NCBI GenBank assembly: GCA_027924585.1 | Contig: BSBM01000232.1 | Span: 30,465,001-30,529,000, forward strand | Origin: Larix kaempferi | Taxonomy: Eukaryota; Streptophyta; Pinopsida; Pinales; Pinaceae | Direction: 5' to 3' | Length of the DNA stretch: 64,000 nt | Shown: positions 1 through 12,315 of the stretch, piece after piece | Numbering within the stretch: position 1 is the first letter of the stretch | Layout of the letters: every line of letters starts with the position of its first letter | Translations under genes and position numbers: made by a program | Notes under the pieces: generated by a model | The model's input: the letters and a program-made list of their open reading frames with translations, nothing else | Databases searched by the model: none | What the model was told of the DNA's origin: nothing

Positions 1-235
1 TCCTCTAACTATTACCAAAAGAATGGAATAGTGATTAGGTTTTTTTATTATAAACTCAATTTTAGAAAATGAATTCTCACTCTTTTTCCATGGGATATTT
101 TAAGTCAATGATGAGCAATGTGTGCCAATTATTTTTTTTTAAATGTTTTAGTTTTCAATCAAATTGTTAGAGATTATAACATCAGTGTGTTATATGTGTA
201 AAGCACACCAATATAATATAAACTGTTGGGAACAA
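1..235. other. AT-rich flank of first element
   Basis: No coding or repeat signal is recognised here. The last bases before the first LTR (231-235, aacaa) form the left target-site duplication. A TGTTGGGAACA string at about 224 could be the start of an older LTR into which the element inserted. Confidence 0.4.
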
Positions 236-1202
236 TGTTAATGCCTAAATATCGCACACTTGCGACATTTCAATGATTATTGCAATAAGGCATCATCAAC
301 ATAAATAATTCATTTCACCAAAGGCATCCTCAACAAATCCAAAAGGAAACATGAGTCAAAAAGTTCCCAACACTAGTCAGAAGAAGAGGTCGCGTGGTTG
401 AACCATTGACAACCTGTGCGACAGCGCATGTTATCAGTTTAGTGCCCTCGTGATACTCGCGCGGCTATTCCTTTGATAGTCGTGCTATTGTCAAAATGGT
501 GGGAACACCTACTTCCCATGGTGCAATGAAGGCTCCATTGTCTACAAGAATCTGAATTTGTCTCCGCACACACTTGCTGGCATTAAATAGCCCCATTGGT
601 GTACCTTGGAACTAGTTCATGGAGTGTATGAGTTCACATTTGGATCTTTGTTTAGTGGCCACCTCTTGGCCTATAAAAGGAAGCCATTGACATCCATTTT
701 CTATAGAGAAAAGAATAGAAATTTTATCATGTTTTTGTATTTTTGTTACAGCTCCCTCATAGCCCACCTCTTCCTACCTTTGTAAGAATTCCCAAACTCC
801 ATTGCCACCTTCCTCCAAGGGGCAATATTTTCTCTCCCTTGTTCTACCACCCAATTAGAATATAGTTTGGACAATAAGGACCTCCCCAAGGGAAATTGTT
901 GGCTTCCCTTGAATCCCACACCTACTAGGTGTTGTACAACTTAACCATTGGGCAATACAAAGTGGTTTTGCATACATTTGATTGTTGTTGGAGTTTGCAT
1001 TCTCCCCCCATTTCCTTTTTATTGTATTTTGTTAAATTTTCTTTATTTTATGTGAATTCCACTAACAATCTCTTGCGGGATCACTTGGAGGACAACCACA
1101 CACCCCCATAGGGGCTCCAAGGACTAAGGCCTTTCCACAACCTACAAGCCCTAGCCCATTAGCAAGTGGAAGGATGCACACTTGTGTAATTTTTCCACGA
1201 CA
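236..1202 (+). repeat. 5' LTR, 967 bp
   Basis: Aligns along its length with 10562-11528, starting TGTTAAYGC and ending CCACRACA. By eye the two copies differ at roughly one base in ten, which indicates an old insertion. Confidence 0.85.
671..680 (+). promoter_or_regulatory. TATA-like box of the 5' LTR
   Basis: The string ctataaaagg lies mid-LTR and is conserved in the 3' LTR near 10999. This is the usual place for the LTR promoter. The transcription start itself is not visible. Confidence 0.5.
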
Positions 1203-3523
1203 GTTCTAATGGTGACTCCACTTATTTTTGTTTATTTCTTTTTAAATAGTTTGTTTTATGCTAAGAAACATTCTAGGTTTTTATCATTGGCAGGAGATCA
1301 GGTTTACCACCTCCTACTCCAGAATTTGGCCCCCTTTCGGCCACAATTACTGTTTACACAATAGCATGGATCCTGGCCTCTCGGTTGCGCTACCAGCATG
1401 GAAACGCCTTCGACATTCACGCTACTCACGCAGGTAACTAGTTCATGACCCGCACAACACTCTTTTGTTTGACATGTGCACCTTGTCTGTGTTCTTCCCA
1501 GGTTACAACACGTCTGTTTTTTTATTTTTTCATGCTATCATGAGGCATAGTATTGTTTTCCTGTGCTATAGTCATTTGATTTGCTTTTTATCTGCATGAA
1601 ACAATCTTGCATCCCCATTGCTACTCACTAATGAACTCAAATTAAGTTAACTTGCAATAATTACTTACTTTTTTAGTAATTAGTTCACATAGACCAATAT
1701 TAGGGAGTAAAGAGTTCACCTCTCTCGAAAACTTCCTAGGTAACCAACTTTGAGGCTTTCAAAGAGCCTCTTTGTTGTCACTAGTATTCAAGACCACCCT
1801 TCTTTATGTTTAATTGACATGCTTTTAGGATCAAGGCTAGTGTAGAATCCACTTTTTGCACACAAGCAAGGACCTAAAGAATCTTGTCTCCCCTAGTATG
1901 CTCTTCTGACCCCACACTTCTTGTAAGCTTGGTGAATCAGAAAAGGGTTAGAAGTGTGAAATACCTCCTTTGTACACTTTTTAATTAGTTGGCACTTTGA
2001 TTTGCAAAGGACCCTGAGAATCTTTTAGAGTTAAAAGTACATATACTTTTGAATTTACTTTATACTCTTCTAGTTAATTTACCGACAATCGATTTGCTTT
2101 TATCACATGTGTTTGCACCACTAGCACACACTAAGAGACCTCAAGACTCTTCCAATCCAAGTATGCTCTTCACCTTGCACTTCTTGTGAGCTTGGTGAAC
2201 CAAAAAGGTAGGAATTGTGAAATACCTCTCTTAGACTCCCTAAGTGAAATTCAAAACCCCTTAAAATCAACTTTGTAAAATTCCAACCAACTAAAATCCT
2301 CCAAAGGAGGTCACAAAATAACATGTTTGTTATGTAGGATTGATTGGGCTAGGCATCCATTAATGCCCACCAATCTAGTTTCAATAGTGATATTTTGAAA
2401 CATAGCATTGTTGACTTATAGGGTACTTTCAAAATACTTCTATAAGCAAGTGTTCAAAGAAAACCTGGATCAGAAGTGCGCCATGACCAAGGACGTGAAA
2501 GCTGACGTATAGCTTCCCTACTCTCCCATACGCGTCACTCAGCTCATTGTAGGGAGATGATACTATACTATGCATGTCGAACCATTGATCCACACTTGAC
2601 ACAAGGTATCTTAGTGTCTAAACTTAGTACATAAGCAAGGAGTAATTCTGGGTGAAATTGAGTACTGAAGTTAGCTATTTTCATTGGGAGGTGTTTCCAA
2701 GTCTCTTTGATTGGAACATTGGCCCCATTGCTGGTAGAACTAACTCTTTGTTACCTCTGCTATTCGATTAGTGTGTGGATATCGTTATCACCATCAATTG
2801 TACTTTTGGGAATCCCAGTTACATTTGAGAGGAAGGACGTTAGGTATTTTTAGGTCATTTACATTTCTTTTATTTCTAAATACAAGTTCAATAACTCATA
2901 GTTAAAAAGAACCTACATGTGGGAACTCTTGCACTAAAACCAACTTTTGCACATACAACTCACTTATTGCACCATATTGCATATATTGTGGTTGGGATAT
3001 TTTTGCACTTGTTCAATTGTGTTTAAATTCCACCATCACTCTCACTTGACACAAAATCCTTCACCAATGAGGAACAAAGAAACCCCCTAAGTCAGTCTCG
3101 AATACTGCAAGGCCTCCCACCTCTCTCTAGGGGTGTTTTTACACAGTCTCCTTGTGGTTCACACAGAAGATACTCTAGCAAGGGATGCTCCTAGGCCACA
3201 TTGATAAGATCATCTAGGTGAGGTCGCTCCTTTCTAGGTGCATTTTCTCCTCTCGAAGAAAGTGTTAATCTCCTCACATCCTCCACCACCAGAAGAGGAT
3301 CACATTCATTTTCTCCCCTTGGAGAGAATAGAGATACATTTACACCCCCTCCCTTGGAAGAGGAACCCCTCTAGCTTCTCCTCTCGGAGATCCTTTGGAC
3401 CCCTTTGATCCCTCATGCCTCGTAGGATGTCACTCATCATTTTCAACACCACCTCGATCTCCCCCTAGTGGAAACCACACCCAATAAACAATGGTAGGAC
3501 CAAATCTTCCTACCCTACCTTTC
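1203..3523 (+). other. Untranslated leader with a diverged direct repeat
   Basis: About 2.3 kb without a usable reading frame. Around 1877-1978 and 2145-2245 a segment of about 100 bp recurs (tgctctt...cacttcttg...gcttggtga...gtgaaatacctc), giving an offset of about 265 bp. Pyrimidine-rich stretches fill 3100-3480. Confidence 0.5.
1210..1222 (+). other. Primer binding site TGGTGACTCCACT
   Basis: Lies 7 nt inside the 5' LTR end and starts with TGG, the complement of a tRNA CCA end. The same 13-mer follows the LTR at 40000. It resembles the tRNA-Arg-type primer sites described for Ogre/Tat elements; the tRNA was not verified. Confidence 0.6.
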
Positions 3524-4800
3524 ATGGCTAGTCTAAATATCCCCGATTTAACCAAACTCAATGACCCTATCGCCCATGATCCAAAATGGTCTGCTATGCC
3601 ATATAAATTCCCTCTGACATTCCTAAATTAGAGGGAAAATGGGGGGATGATCTCGCAAACCACGTCATTTATTTCCACTTATGGAGTTATTCTAATAGCA
3701 TAGTGCATGATCCTATGAGGCTTCACCTCTTTCAATGTAACCTCACCGGAACGACAGCCAAATTGTATGTAAATTTACTAAGCGCAACCCATGCCACCTT
3801 TGCAACATTGTCCATCACATTTCTCACTTAATTCCAGCTTCTTATTTTTCATGACCTTGGTCTCAAAATTCTTACAGAGTTTCAACAAAATACATCCACC
3901 CACATCGAGGACCACATCCATGAGTGGCGTAGACACCTGACATTGTGAAAAATTGAAATACAACCACCCTTCATGTTGGATTGGTTCATCAAATCACTTC
4001 AACTAGCCATATCTAAAGATGTCACCACCTCCATGTCGCAAATCAAGGAAGATGATATTCTGAAATCCCATCATTTGAAACTCATATATGCACAATCCGT
4101 CTATCTTTACACTATCCTCCCTGATGCCCCTCGGCATCTGTCATTGGATCCTACACCTTTGGGATCCGCATATTCAATGGATGGGATTATTGGATCCATT
4201 TCCCACTTAGTAAAGGTTCCTCCTACCACTTTGACACCATTTCATATGACTCCACAATACCCATCCATGCCACCTGCATTGGTAGCCCCTCCTCTAGTAC
4301 CAACCCCACCAGTTGGTTAGTTATAGTATGGATCCTACAGTCCTACTTATCCAAATGTTATCCAAACGACAGTGATTCCTACACCACCAATGGCACAAGT
4401 CGTTCCTACAACCTCATAGTATGGATCACAAACCAAATTTATCCCCACCCTGGGATATAACCCTTATTATCCATTCCCATTCCCAACTGGTCAGCAACCC
4501 GCACCCCACATGGGCGTGAACCTAGTTCAACCTTCTTACGCTCAACAAGCTCTACAGTTTGATCAATTGAACAACGCAAACCCCCAAAACCATTAGACTC
4601 GGGGGATGAATAAAGGGAAGAACAAGTCAAACCAACAACAGGGGAAAGGGGAAAACCCCCCTCCCTAGCAAAACCAGAATCTGGATAATCAAAACACAAG
4701 GACTAATAATATCCCAAACAAGGGAAGAATGAAAACCCGAGGACCAATTACTTGATCTATTTGCGGTGAGTATGGTCATTACGTGGTCATTACACCCATC
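3524..4800 (+). pseudogene. gag: Decayed gypsy gag (capsid plus nucleocapsid)
   Basis: Gag forms the particle that packages element RNA. From the ATG at 3524 the translation begins MASLNIPDLTKLNDPIAHD, then needs one frameshift near 3607. It continues with the retrotransposon-gag core: FHLWSYSNSIVHDPMRLHLF, then LTGTTAKLYV, and IHEWRRHL before an intact 115-codon stretch at 3973-4320. Two in-frame stops fall near 3829 and 3943. The C-terminal part (4321-4740) is rich in Gln, Asn and Pro. A CCHC knuckle (CGEYGHY) follows at 4753-4792; its first Cys position reads TGA and an 11-bp duplication disturbs its end. The family assignment rests on the tryptophan/leucine core pattern. No working protein can be made from it. 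Confidence 0.7.
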
Positions 4801-5159
4801 ACTTCCATCTTATCCATGACTTCCAACAATTACTGCAAGGCAAGAAGAAGATGGTGACAAATCCCCCTCAGGACAGGAATCCTCCCCAACTCCAAACCGC
4901 TATCTTACAACAACCCTTTGTGAATCAATGGGTTGTTACATAACAACAATATCCTCGCTCCTCCAACGATGGTTCTTTCCAAAATATCTATATGATGGAT
5001 GCTAATCAAGTTATGATAGGCCTGAAGCTCCCCAAGTAGAAGACATTGCCATCCCCTTAGGGAGGGATTTGCAAATACCACGCCCAAGTGCTGAACAAAT
5101 CTTGTGGATTCCCAAAGTCCCACTTCAACGTACTCCTAATAATCCCCACATGAAATCCA

Positions 5160-6020
5160 CACACAATTATATTATTATGGACGGCTTAGCTCAATCCACT
5201 GCATCCATGTCCACATTAGAGTTGCTACAATCCTACCCAACCCAGTTAAAGGAATTACTCAATGCAATTGGCGTCGTCGATCCTTCTGACTCGTGTCTCA
5301 TGACCTTTGATCTTGACAAAGGCAAACCACAACTACCCTCATCAATCACATTTCAAGTCATGGTCACAGTAATGAATATTATGATTCATCATCACATCCA
5401 CTTGTGTTATGTCTGCTAAGGTTTGGAAATGATTAGGGTTACCAGAGTTGGTACCCTCATCTAACACTCTTTGCGTATATGATGGGAGACCATCCCAACT
5501 AAGAATATTATACCAAAATTTCCCCATAGAGTTGGGGGGCAAGATGGTCATGATCGATATCAAGGTATTCTATGTTGAACTCGACTACAACATCCTCTTG
5601 GGGTGTAATTACATTTACGCCATGAAGGAGGTCGCCTCCTTGGTCTTCTGTATCATGATGTTTCTCTTAAATGGGAATATTTTCACCCTTGACCAACTTA
5701 ACTACTATGACACCAATGCCACAAGAAACCCTGACAACATCCTACTGACTATTTTTGGCACTAATAAACCCTATGTTGAGATTGACCCCGACATTTATAA
5801 AGACTCTAGTTTGTTAGGAGTCTACTCGGGAGCACCACCCAAGATCCCCATAATAACTGATGGCCTAATATGCACAATTTTCACCGTCGAAAATGGAGCC
5901 TCCTCCACCTCAACACCATCATCAGCACTATCTATGACTCATGGCATTGAACTAATGTTGATTCCATCTGTCCCTCCTATCTTCCATATACCATTCTTAT
6001 ACCCTCACATAGGTGTATAA
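5160..6020 (+). pseudogene. Retroviral-type aspartic protease region
   Basis: This domain would cleave the Gag-Pol polyprotein. The upstream half (5160-5419) has MDGLAQSTASMSTLELLQ and an FDLDKGKPQLP segment, the pre-protease pattern of a known gypsy group. A frame break at about 5420 removes the catalytic DSG or DEG turn, which I cannot find intact. After it, 5448-6020 reads LCVYDGRPSQLRILYQNFP, then ELGGKMVMIDIKV and LDYNILLGCNYIYAM, matching the flap and the ILLG strand of aspartic proteases. The extension EIDPDIYKDSSLLGVYSGAPP is typical of the same group. Domain identity is fairly secure; activity is excluded by the missing active-site loop. Confidence 0.65.
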
Positions 6021-6062
6021 AGGACACCGATTATGGATTAGTTAACTCTACCTGGGCTCACT

Positions 6063-7101
6063 TTGGGTATTCTGATATGGTACCTTACACTGACATACCC
6101 AGAAATGGATTCCAAACCAGTCACTCATTATGATTTTGTCACTTTTTTGGTTGTTACGCCTCAAATTCCTATGACACCTTCCATTATGATAGCCCAACCT
6201 ATGACATCGGCAACTAAACCACAGCCGGTTGTCACTAAGACAACCAATGGGGGCACCAAGAAACCGAAGTTGAAAAGTCCCCTTTTACCAAACCCTATAT
6301 CCTACTCGGTGACAGACACTCATCCAAAAGTAGGGGGTATCAACCAACAATGGTTAAAATCCCCAGTAAGGACCAATACTCCCACCCAGAGAGTCATGCC
6401 TCCGTGTGTTCTTTGTGGGAAACAAGGCCATGTGAAAAACCTATGCCCAACTTTACGGAGTTAAGGAACTTGCTCAACACTATGGTCATCATACCCATGC
6501 TCCACCGAATATAGAATGGGTAACACCATCATCGCCCACACCTAAGTCCAAGAAACTGCGTGCAAATCACGCATGTGCAATGTGTTCCCAGTATGGACAT
6601 TACATACACCATTGTCCTGGTCTCCCTCAATTTTGGGATTCTTTGGAAACCATTTTCCGCACTCAAGTTACGGTTGAGGACCCTCCCCCATCAACTCAAG
6701 AAGCATCTTCCATTAATATGGTCACTACATCCATAACCACACCAGTTGTGCTTCCCACACAGACAGCCTCACTGGCTAGTCTGGTTGTAGAGCCTGCACT
6801 GCCGCAAGCTCCCCAACCTACCACAGTACCACATAATGAATGCGCATCTTGTGGGAATTACATCAATATTCTTCCCTCGAGGGATATAACCTGCATTTTG
6901 GATCAATTCAACTCCTAAGAGGTACAAGAACACTTCCACGCTCGAGTACCACGACCCTCCCGGTCTTGTGGCAAGACCTCTCACTTCTCATTCCAATGCC
7001 CCATTCTATGCGTCGAACGAGAAGCTTGTGTTGAACTAATGAGACTCCAAGATCAACTTGCTTCCCTCAATGCGACCCTGTATGGTCCCCAAACTGAGTA
7101 G
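6063..7101 (+). pseudogene. Series of CCHC zinc-knuckle-like motifs after the protease
   Basis: Zinc knuckles of form CX2CX4HX4C bind nucleic acid and normally sit at the end of Gag. Here they follow the protease. 6405-6446 encodes CVLCGKQGHVKNLC, a perfect match. 6574-6615 encodes CAMCSQYGHYIHHC, also perfect. 6841 onwards encodes CASCGNY and has lost the later His. 6967-6999 encodes SCGKTSHFSFQC, with its first Cys replaced by Ser. The last three share one frame. Linkers are rich in Pro and Thr. A stop at 6916, a frame change near 6465 and a stop at 7099 break the region. Either repeated capture of a knuckle module or an unusual second Gag-like product could explain it; I cannot decide between them. 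Confidence 0.6.
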
Positions 7102-7358
7102 AAAGTATCCACCTTGCTGAATACCATCGACGTTGAATCCCCTTTGGCCAGTGTCCTCACTTATAGTGACTCCTCGTCTTTCGACGGAGATGTGGATCAC
7201 CCGCAAGCATTCCCAAATAATTAAAGACCACAAGGACCACCTAAATGGTGGGATGACCTTCCATATATGGTACTACCACTGGTACCACCAGCGATTCTCA
7301 TAATTAACGGCCCACAAACACAAAGAAGGCACCCAACATCTCTAGTTACCCTTCTTAT

Positions 7359-7781
7359 TTGTGTCAACATTTTATTTCCTTTTTCCTATCTGATCCATGG
7401 TTTGGGGTTGAGAATAATTATATCTCGCTTTATGCAAATGAACTCTCAACTCGACATCTAGATCGCTATGTGGATGGTGCAAGTCGATGGTCTAAGAACC
7501 TCACATCAGCTTCCTGGGATATTTATTCCCCCTCCCATGTACTCCACCACACTGGTGGAGTGTGCTTGGGGACACTTAGCAATAACCAAGCAGAATATGA
7601 TGCCATCATAGGTCTATTAAGAAATTCCACCCACCTTGGCATACACCATCTGCGGGTACACATAGACTCCCAGATAGTTGTATCACATCTAAATAATTTA
7701 TTTTGTTTCCTCATCACCGACTTTGAAGACCCCCCTATCTGGGTCCCACATGTCTATGAGTCTCCACATAATATACTTTGA
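7359..7781 (+). pseudogene. RNase H-like domain (extra or archaeal-type RNase H)
   Basis: RNase H removes the RNA strand of RNA-DNA hybrids during reverse transcription. The recognisable part starts near 7462 with DRYVDGASRWSK, where the Asp of VDGASR is the first catalytic acid. NNQAEYDAIIGLL carries the catalytic Glu and VHIDSQIVVSHL the next Asp. This set (DGASR, NNQAEY, DSQ) matches the additional RNase H of Tat/Ogre gypsy elements better than the usual pol RNase H. The middle is altered (SWDIYSPSHVLHHT instead of a glycine-rich turn). No reverse transcriptase precedes it and no integrase follows it, which is unusual. The frame is open, but there is no evidence that it is translated alone. 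Confidence 0.6.
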
Positions 7782-10551
7782 TGACCGCATCAAGGGACAC
7801 TTGAAGAACTTAAAGATCCCCACATCATGCAATGTCTATTTCCCCACCATATCCCCTAGAACAAGTGGCATCATGTCATCATAGTTCCTCTCCCACCACT
7901 CTATAGAACCCACAATACCCATAAGGAACACAAAATCACCTTCACAAGGAAAATGGTCACCCATTAGACATACATCCAACAAAACCATCATACGTTGTGA
8001 CCTCCCCTTAGGAATTTTGCGTGTAGTGCGTAATTAAAAAAGAAAAGTCACACCCAACACAACTGTATCTCACTTAACTGTGTGACACTAGCGCATGGGA
8101 TATGAACTATTTGGCAGTGCTGTATAGTGCGGTTGCCCGGCGAACAGTTGTGTTACACCAGTGTGCGGCCGAACAACTTGTATCTCGCACGTAGCGCGGA
8201 ACAGTGCATTTTTTCTATGCTACATGCATGCGCTACTACCGCGTGTGATTTTGGAAAAATACCCCGCTACTGCAACACGTGAATTCCCCATTATCCCGCG
8301 CTATAGCATAGTATTTTCCCAAAATCTTGCGCGGTAGCCACTTAATGGATCAACTTAGCCCCTGGCATCCCAGGGACCCACTTTTCCTAAATCTACATAG
8401 ACGAAACAAAAATAGATGGCATACCAGTAGCTCGTGTCTCATCAAATGGATGCTCAAATCTCTGAGAATCACCAAAAAAGTGCTCTAGGAGGTCGTTAGC
8501 AAATAGTACAAATGATTTCAAAATGTGGGCCCCACCCCATATTTGTATTCATTTGGAACGAATTTCAAACTAACCCCACAAACAAACCATAGCTCTTTTT
8601 TACAAACCATTCACACCACCATGATCAGTGCCTCAAGCTATTCGACATAAATCCATCCAACTTTTATTTTGAAAGGTTTTTCCTAGCCCGTATTTTTCAG
8701 GAACCCCACAGGTGCAGATTGTTTTGGTTTTATGTTTTTTGCTTTTTAAATAACTTGGTCACTTTCTTTACCACACTTGGGTATGTGTGCCATATGTGCA
8801 GGATCACGACCAAGATAGGAAATAGACTCTTGTTTATACATTATAAGAATAAGACTCCATCCCTCAACACTGGTGTCAGGCATCTTACCACATGTATCAT
8901 TTCGAAACTAGCATATAGACATTGTATTCCCTCTGTTTATAAATTCATTTACCAGTATTCTCATTGATAACCATAGGGCCGTATTCCCAGTTTTTATGTT
9001 CCATCAACATCATCACTGTGAATACCATGTTCCCCCATGGGTTTGCACACCATTTCCAACCCTGTCATAAATTGACACCCATGATGTCGACCCCCCACAA
9101 GTCCAAGAAATCTGATACAACTTAAAAAGATCACCCCTAGCACATCATTTTATAGTTTTGCATTAACTCCCTCAACTCTCACAACATGTGTCAACTGAAT
9201 CCTCAACACATGTTACAATCAAGATTCACAAATACCACTCATGCCTCCATGAGCACTTTACCTTCTGTAATCTTCCTCGTATCATCACCCCCACGAAGAC
9301 ACCTATGGGGCCCCCACACTCAGAAGTAACCAATTCTATTCGGTTATCCCACAGGAATAATCTGCATGGCATTGATTCATGGGGCACCCGTCTTCGTGTT
9401 TGTGAACCAACCCCCACCTCATCTTGGAAAGCATCCCCGAACTCACTCAAAACCATGCGGACTCTGCCCATCATCAAATTGGTCCCATGACACACCGAAA
9501 ACTGTGGGGAACCCAGCATTATTATTTATGTACAAATTGTTTCCTCATCACCTAACATTGAGGGAGCACCCTATTCTTTTTGGAAGAAACCCATGGTCTC
9601 ATTTGATCAATGTATGTGAATCTCAAATACTATCAGTTTTATATGTTTTATCGGTCGCCATTACTCTCTGCATTGTATCTCCATCAAATCCCTTTCATTT
9701 GTAGTTTGTCTCCTTCCATTTCAACTTGTATTCTTATGAAAGGAATTCTTTTGTCCATAATCCCCATGTTTACATCGATCAAAGGAAGTTATGATCCCCA
9801 CGCTTATTAACCATTCTTGTGTCAGGTCTGTCCATCCAACAATTGGTTACAACATGATCTTGGTTCTCAGGATAAGACTCTAGTCTTGTCATGTACTTCA
9901 GCGTCTCGTTGACGTCAAAACATTATATTCCAAGAGTTGCAATTGTTGTAGTAGTACCTTGGGATCCCTTTCAATCACTACAAGGGATCGCCTCAAACTT
10001 ATTAGGGGAGACATTAGCGCTCCCTAACTAAGTGTTTTCCCCTATGCTCGACGTAAAAACATCTATTGCATCAAGGTGAAATGTACTTTTGAAGGTAGCA
10101 GTGTTCACATTTTCAAACCATGGTAGCAATCCATCCAGAACAATGAATTTTTCACCCAGTCAAATTCACAACCACCCTGGTCTTCCACTCCTGTGGGATT
10201 ATCATGATCATCAACACTACCACTTCTTCAGCACTCCGCAACAGTTCTTGGTTTGTTTACTCTCACATGGATCGAAGTTGTCTTCATCCATGTCCCAATA
10301 GTATCATTGATTTGAACCCTTGGTCCTCTCTCCATGTAATCACCTTGACAACATTTCACGAGCATGGGGGTAACTTCCTCATTTGTATAAAATACCATTA
10401 TTTATTACAAATCCAACGGTTTCCATCAACAATATTCCCCCCATGGGAGGACCCTATTGTCCACATATACTTTGACCTATAAACTAGGAGAGAAACACAA
10501 GAAACAATTATGCATTTTCGGCTCTACAGTACCTTCTAAACCTCATACATC
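7782..10551 (+). other. Non-coding 3' interior of first element
   Basis: No integrase or other domain is seen on either strand. The + strand is pyrimidine-rich. A patch at about 8085-8345 is distinctly richer in CpG (gcgcgg, cgcgc and similar strings) than its surroundings. Confidence 0.5.
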
Positions 10552-10559
10552 AAAGGGAA
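10552..10559 (+). other. Polypurine tract of first element
   Basis: The purine run aaagggaa ends 2 nt before the 3' LTR, where plus-strand priming is expected. It is short, so support is moderate. Confidence 0.5.
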
Positions 10560-10561
10560 TT

Positions 10562-11528
10562 TGTTAACGCATAAATATCGCACACATGTGACATTTAGGT
10601 GATTCTTCCAGTAAGGCATCATCAACATAAAGAATGTAGTTCACCAAAGGCATCCTCAAAAAATCCAAAAGGCAACATGATTCCAAAAGTGCCCAAGACT
10701 AGTCAGAAGAAGAGGTCTCATGGTTGAACCATTGACAACTCGTGTTATAGCGCATGTTATCAGTTCAGTGCCTGCGCGATACTCACGTTGTTATTCCTTC
10801 TATAGTCGTACTACTATCAAAATAGTGGGAACACCTACTTCCCACTGTGTAATGAAGGCTCCATCATCTCCAGGAATCTAAATTTGGCTCCTCACACACT
10901 TGGTGGCATTAAATAGCTGCCTTGGTGCACCTTGGAACTAGTTCATGGAGTGCATGAGTTGAAATTTTGATCTAGTTGTTTCTTGGACACCTCTTGGCCT
11001 ATAAAAAGAATCCATTGACATGAATTTTGTAGAGAGGAAGGAAGAGCAATTTTATGCTATTGGAATTGTGTTAGAGCATCCTCATAGTCCACCTCTTCTT
11101 ACCTTTGTAAGCATTCCCAAGCTCCCTTGGTACCTTCCTCCAAGGGTAAATAGTTTATCTCAATTGTTCTACCACCCACTTAGCATATAGTTTGTACAAG
11201 AATGACCTCCCAAATCCAGATTGTTGGCTTCCCTTGAAACCTGCACCTCGTAGGTGTTTTATAGCTTGACCATTGGGAAAAACAAAGTGGTTTTGCATAT
11301 ATTTCATTGGTGTTGGAGTTTGCATTATCCACCCATTTCCTTTTTATTGTATTTTGTTAAATTTTCTTTATTTTATGTGAATTCCAATAACAATCTCTTG
11401 CATGATCATTTGGAGGACAACCAAACACTCTCACAGGGGATCCAAGGACTGAGTCCTTGCTGCATCCTACAAGGCCTAGCCCCTTACCAAGTGGAGGGAT
11501 GCACACTTGTGCAATTTTTTCCACAACA
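10562..11528 (+). repeat. 3' LTR, 967 bp
   Basis: Partner of 236-1202, with the same length and the same TG...CA ends. It is followed by aacat, a near match to the left flank aacaa. Confidence 0.85.
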
Positions 11529-11808
11529 AACATAATCCTTGGTGTTAGGATTACTATGCACCATTCATGTGCAAGGAAGACCCTAATTCTAGGAGAAGAT
11601 CAAGAGTCTCTCAGGAGTCCAAGAGTCCACTTGGGAGATGAACCCAATGGACATTCTAATTGTATATATTTACATATAATTCATGAGAATAATGTACTTT
11701 ATGGCTATTTATCTTTGCATTTGTGTTTATTCTTCTTGTCTATTTGGCGTGTGCTCAGCCAATCATTTACTTTCCCATTTGGGACAACTTAAAAGTGGTA
11801 TCAGATCT
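11529..11808 (+). repeat. 3' end of another LTR with tRNA-iMet primer site
   Basis: The string tggtatcagatct at 11796-11808 differs by one base from the standard tRNA-iMet primer site. It should follow the end of a 5' LTR, probably at ggaca (11784). The LTR may start at TGTTAGGATTAC (11543) or, split by the first element, at about 224. A partner LTR was not found. Confidence 0.45.
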
Positions 11809-11972
11809 ATTTTGAGGGCGTGAGACCTATGCACTCATTAAATCCTACAAACCTACTCATGCCTGGATTCCTGGCATTCTTCTCTAGCATTTCTATTCTT
11901 TGTGTGACTATGCTCCATACATTTTCCTACCCACTACAAAGTATACCTTACCAGAAGTGTTTCTCCCCTGAA
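11809..11972 (+). other. Interior remnant next to orphan primer site
   Basis: Short non-coding stretch between the primer site and the inserted chromovirus. Nothing further is recognised. Confidence 0.3.
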
Positions 11973-12308
11973 TGTTATGCAACAAATTCCCCAAAGAGCA
12001 TGAAAAGAGAAGAAATAGATAAGAAAGAGTACTCCATGACTTTAATGAAGAAAATATATGAATAGAAAGCCTATTTGAGGGGGAAACCTCCTTATACAAT
12101 GTACTAAGTACACAAGACAGGACAAGACAAGACACTCAAATGAAAAAATATCCTTCCTATATATAGGAGAATAAGAGGTACAAGTACAACTAACTGACCC
12201 AAGATGACATAAATAATATAACCACAGTAATGACAATTACCACTAATGGGCCAAAGCTGACATCAAAACTAATGTAATGCACCACAATATAGGGGGGAAT
12301 GTGCCCCC
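11973..12308 (-). repeat. 3' LTR of chromovirus
   Basis: Matches 17553-17894 closely, from TGTTATGCAACAAATTCC to aggggggaatgtgccccc on the + strand. It contains a cctatatatagga TATA-like string. The right edge could extend to about 12322. Confidence 0.8.
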
Positions 12309-12315
12309 TTTTAGG

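Larger units (their letters stand above)
236..11528 (+). mobile_element. Non-autonomous Ty3/gypsy-type LTR element (gag, PR, CCHC array, RNase H)
   Basis: Two 967-bp direct repeats, both TG...CA, bound an 11.3-kb unit. Flanking pentamers aacaa and aacat match at 4 of 5 positions and look like a decayed target duplication. Inside, in order, are a primer site (1210), a 2.3-kb leader, gag (3524), an aspartic protease (about 5160), several CCHC-like knuckles (6405-6999), an RNase H-like domain (7462) and about 2.8 kb of non-coding 3' sequence. I could not find reverse transcriptase or integrase in any frame, so the element would have needed enzymes from a partner. The gag and protease style and the extra RNase H recall the Tat/Ogre branch of gypsy elements; that placement is inference. 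Confidence 0.75.
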
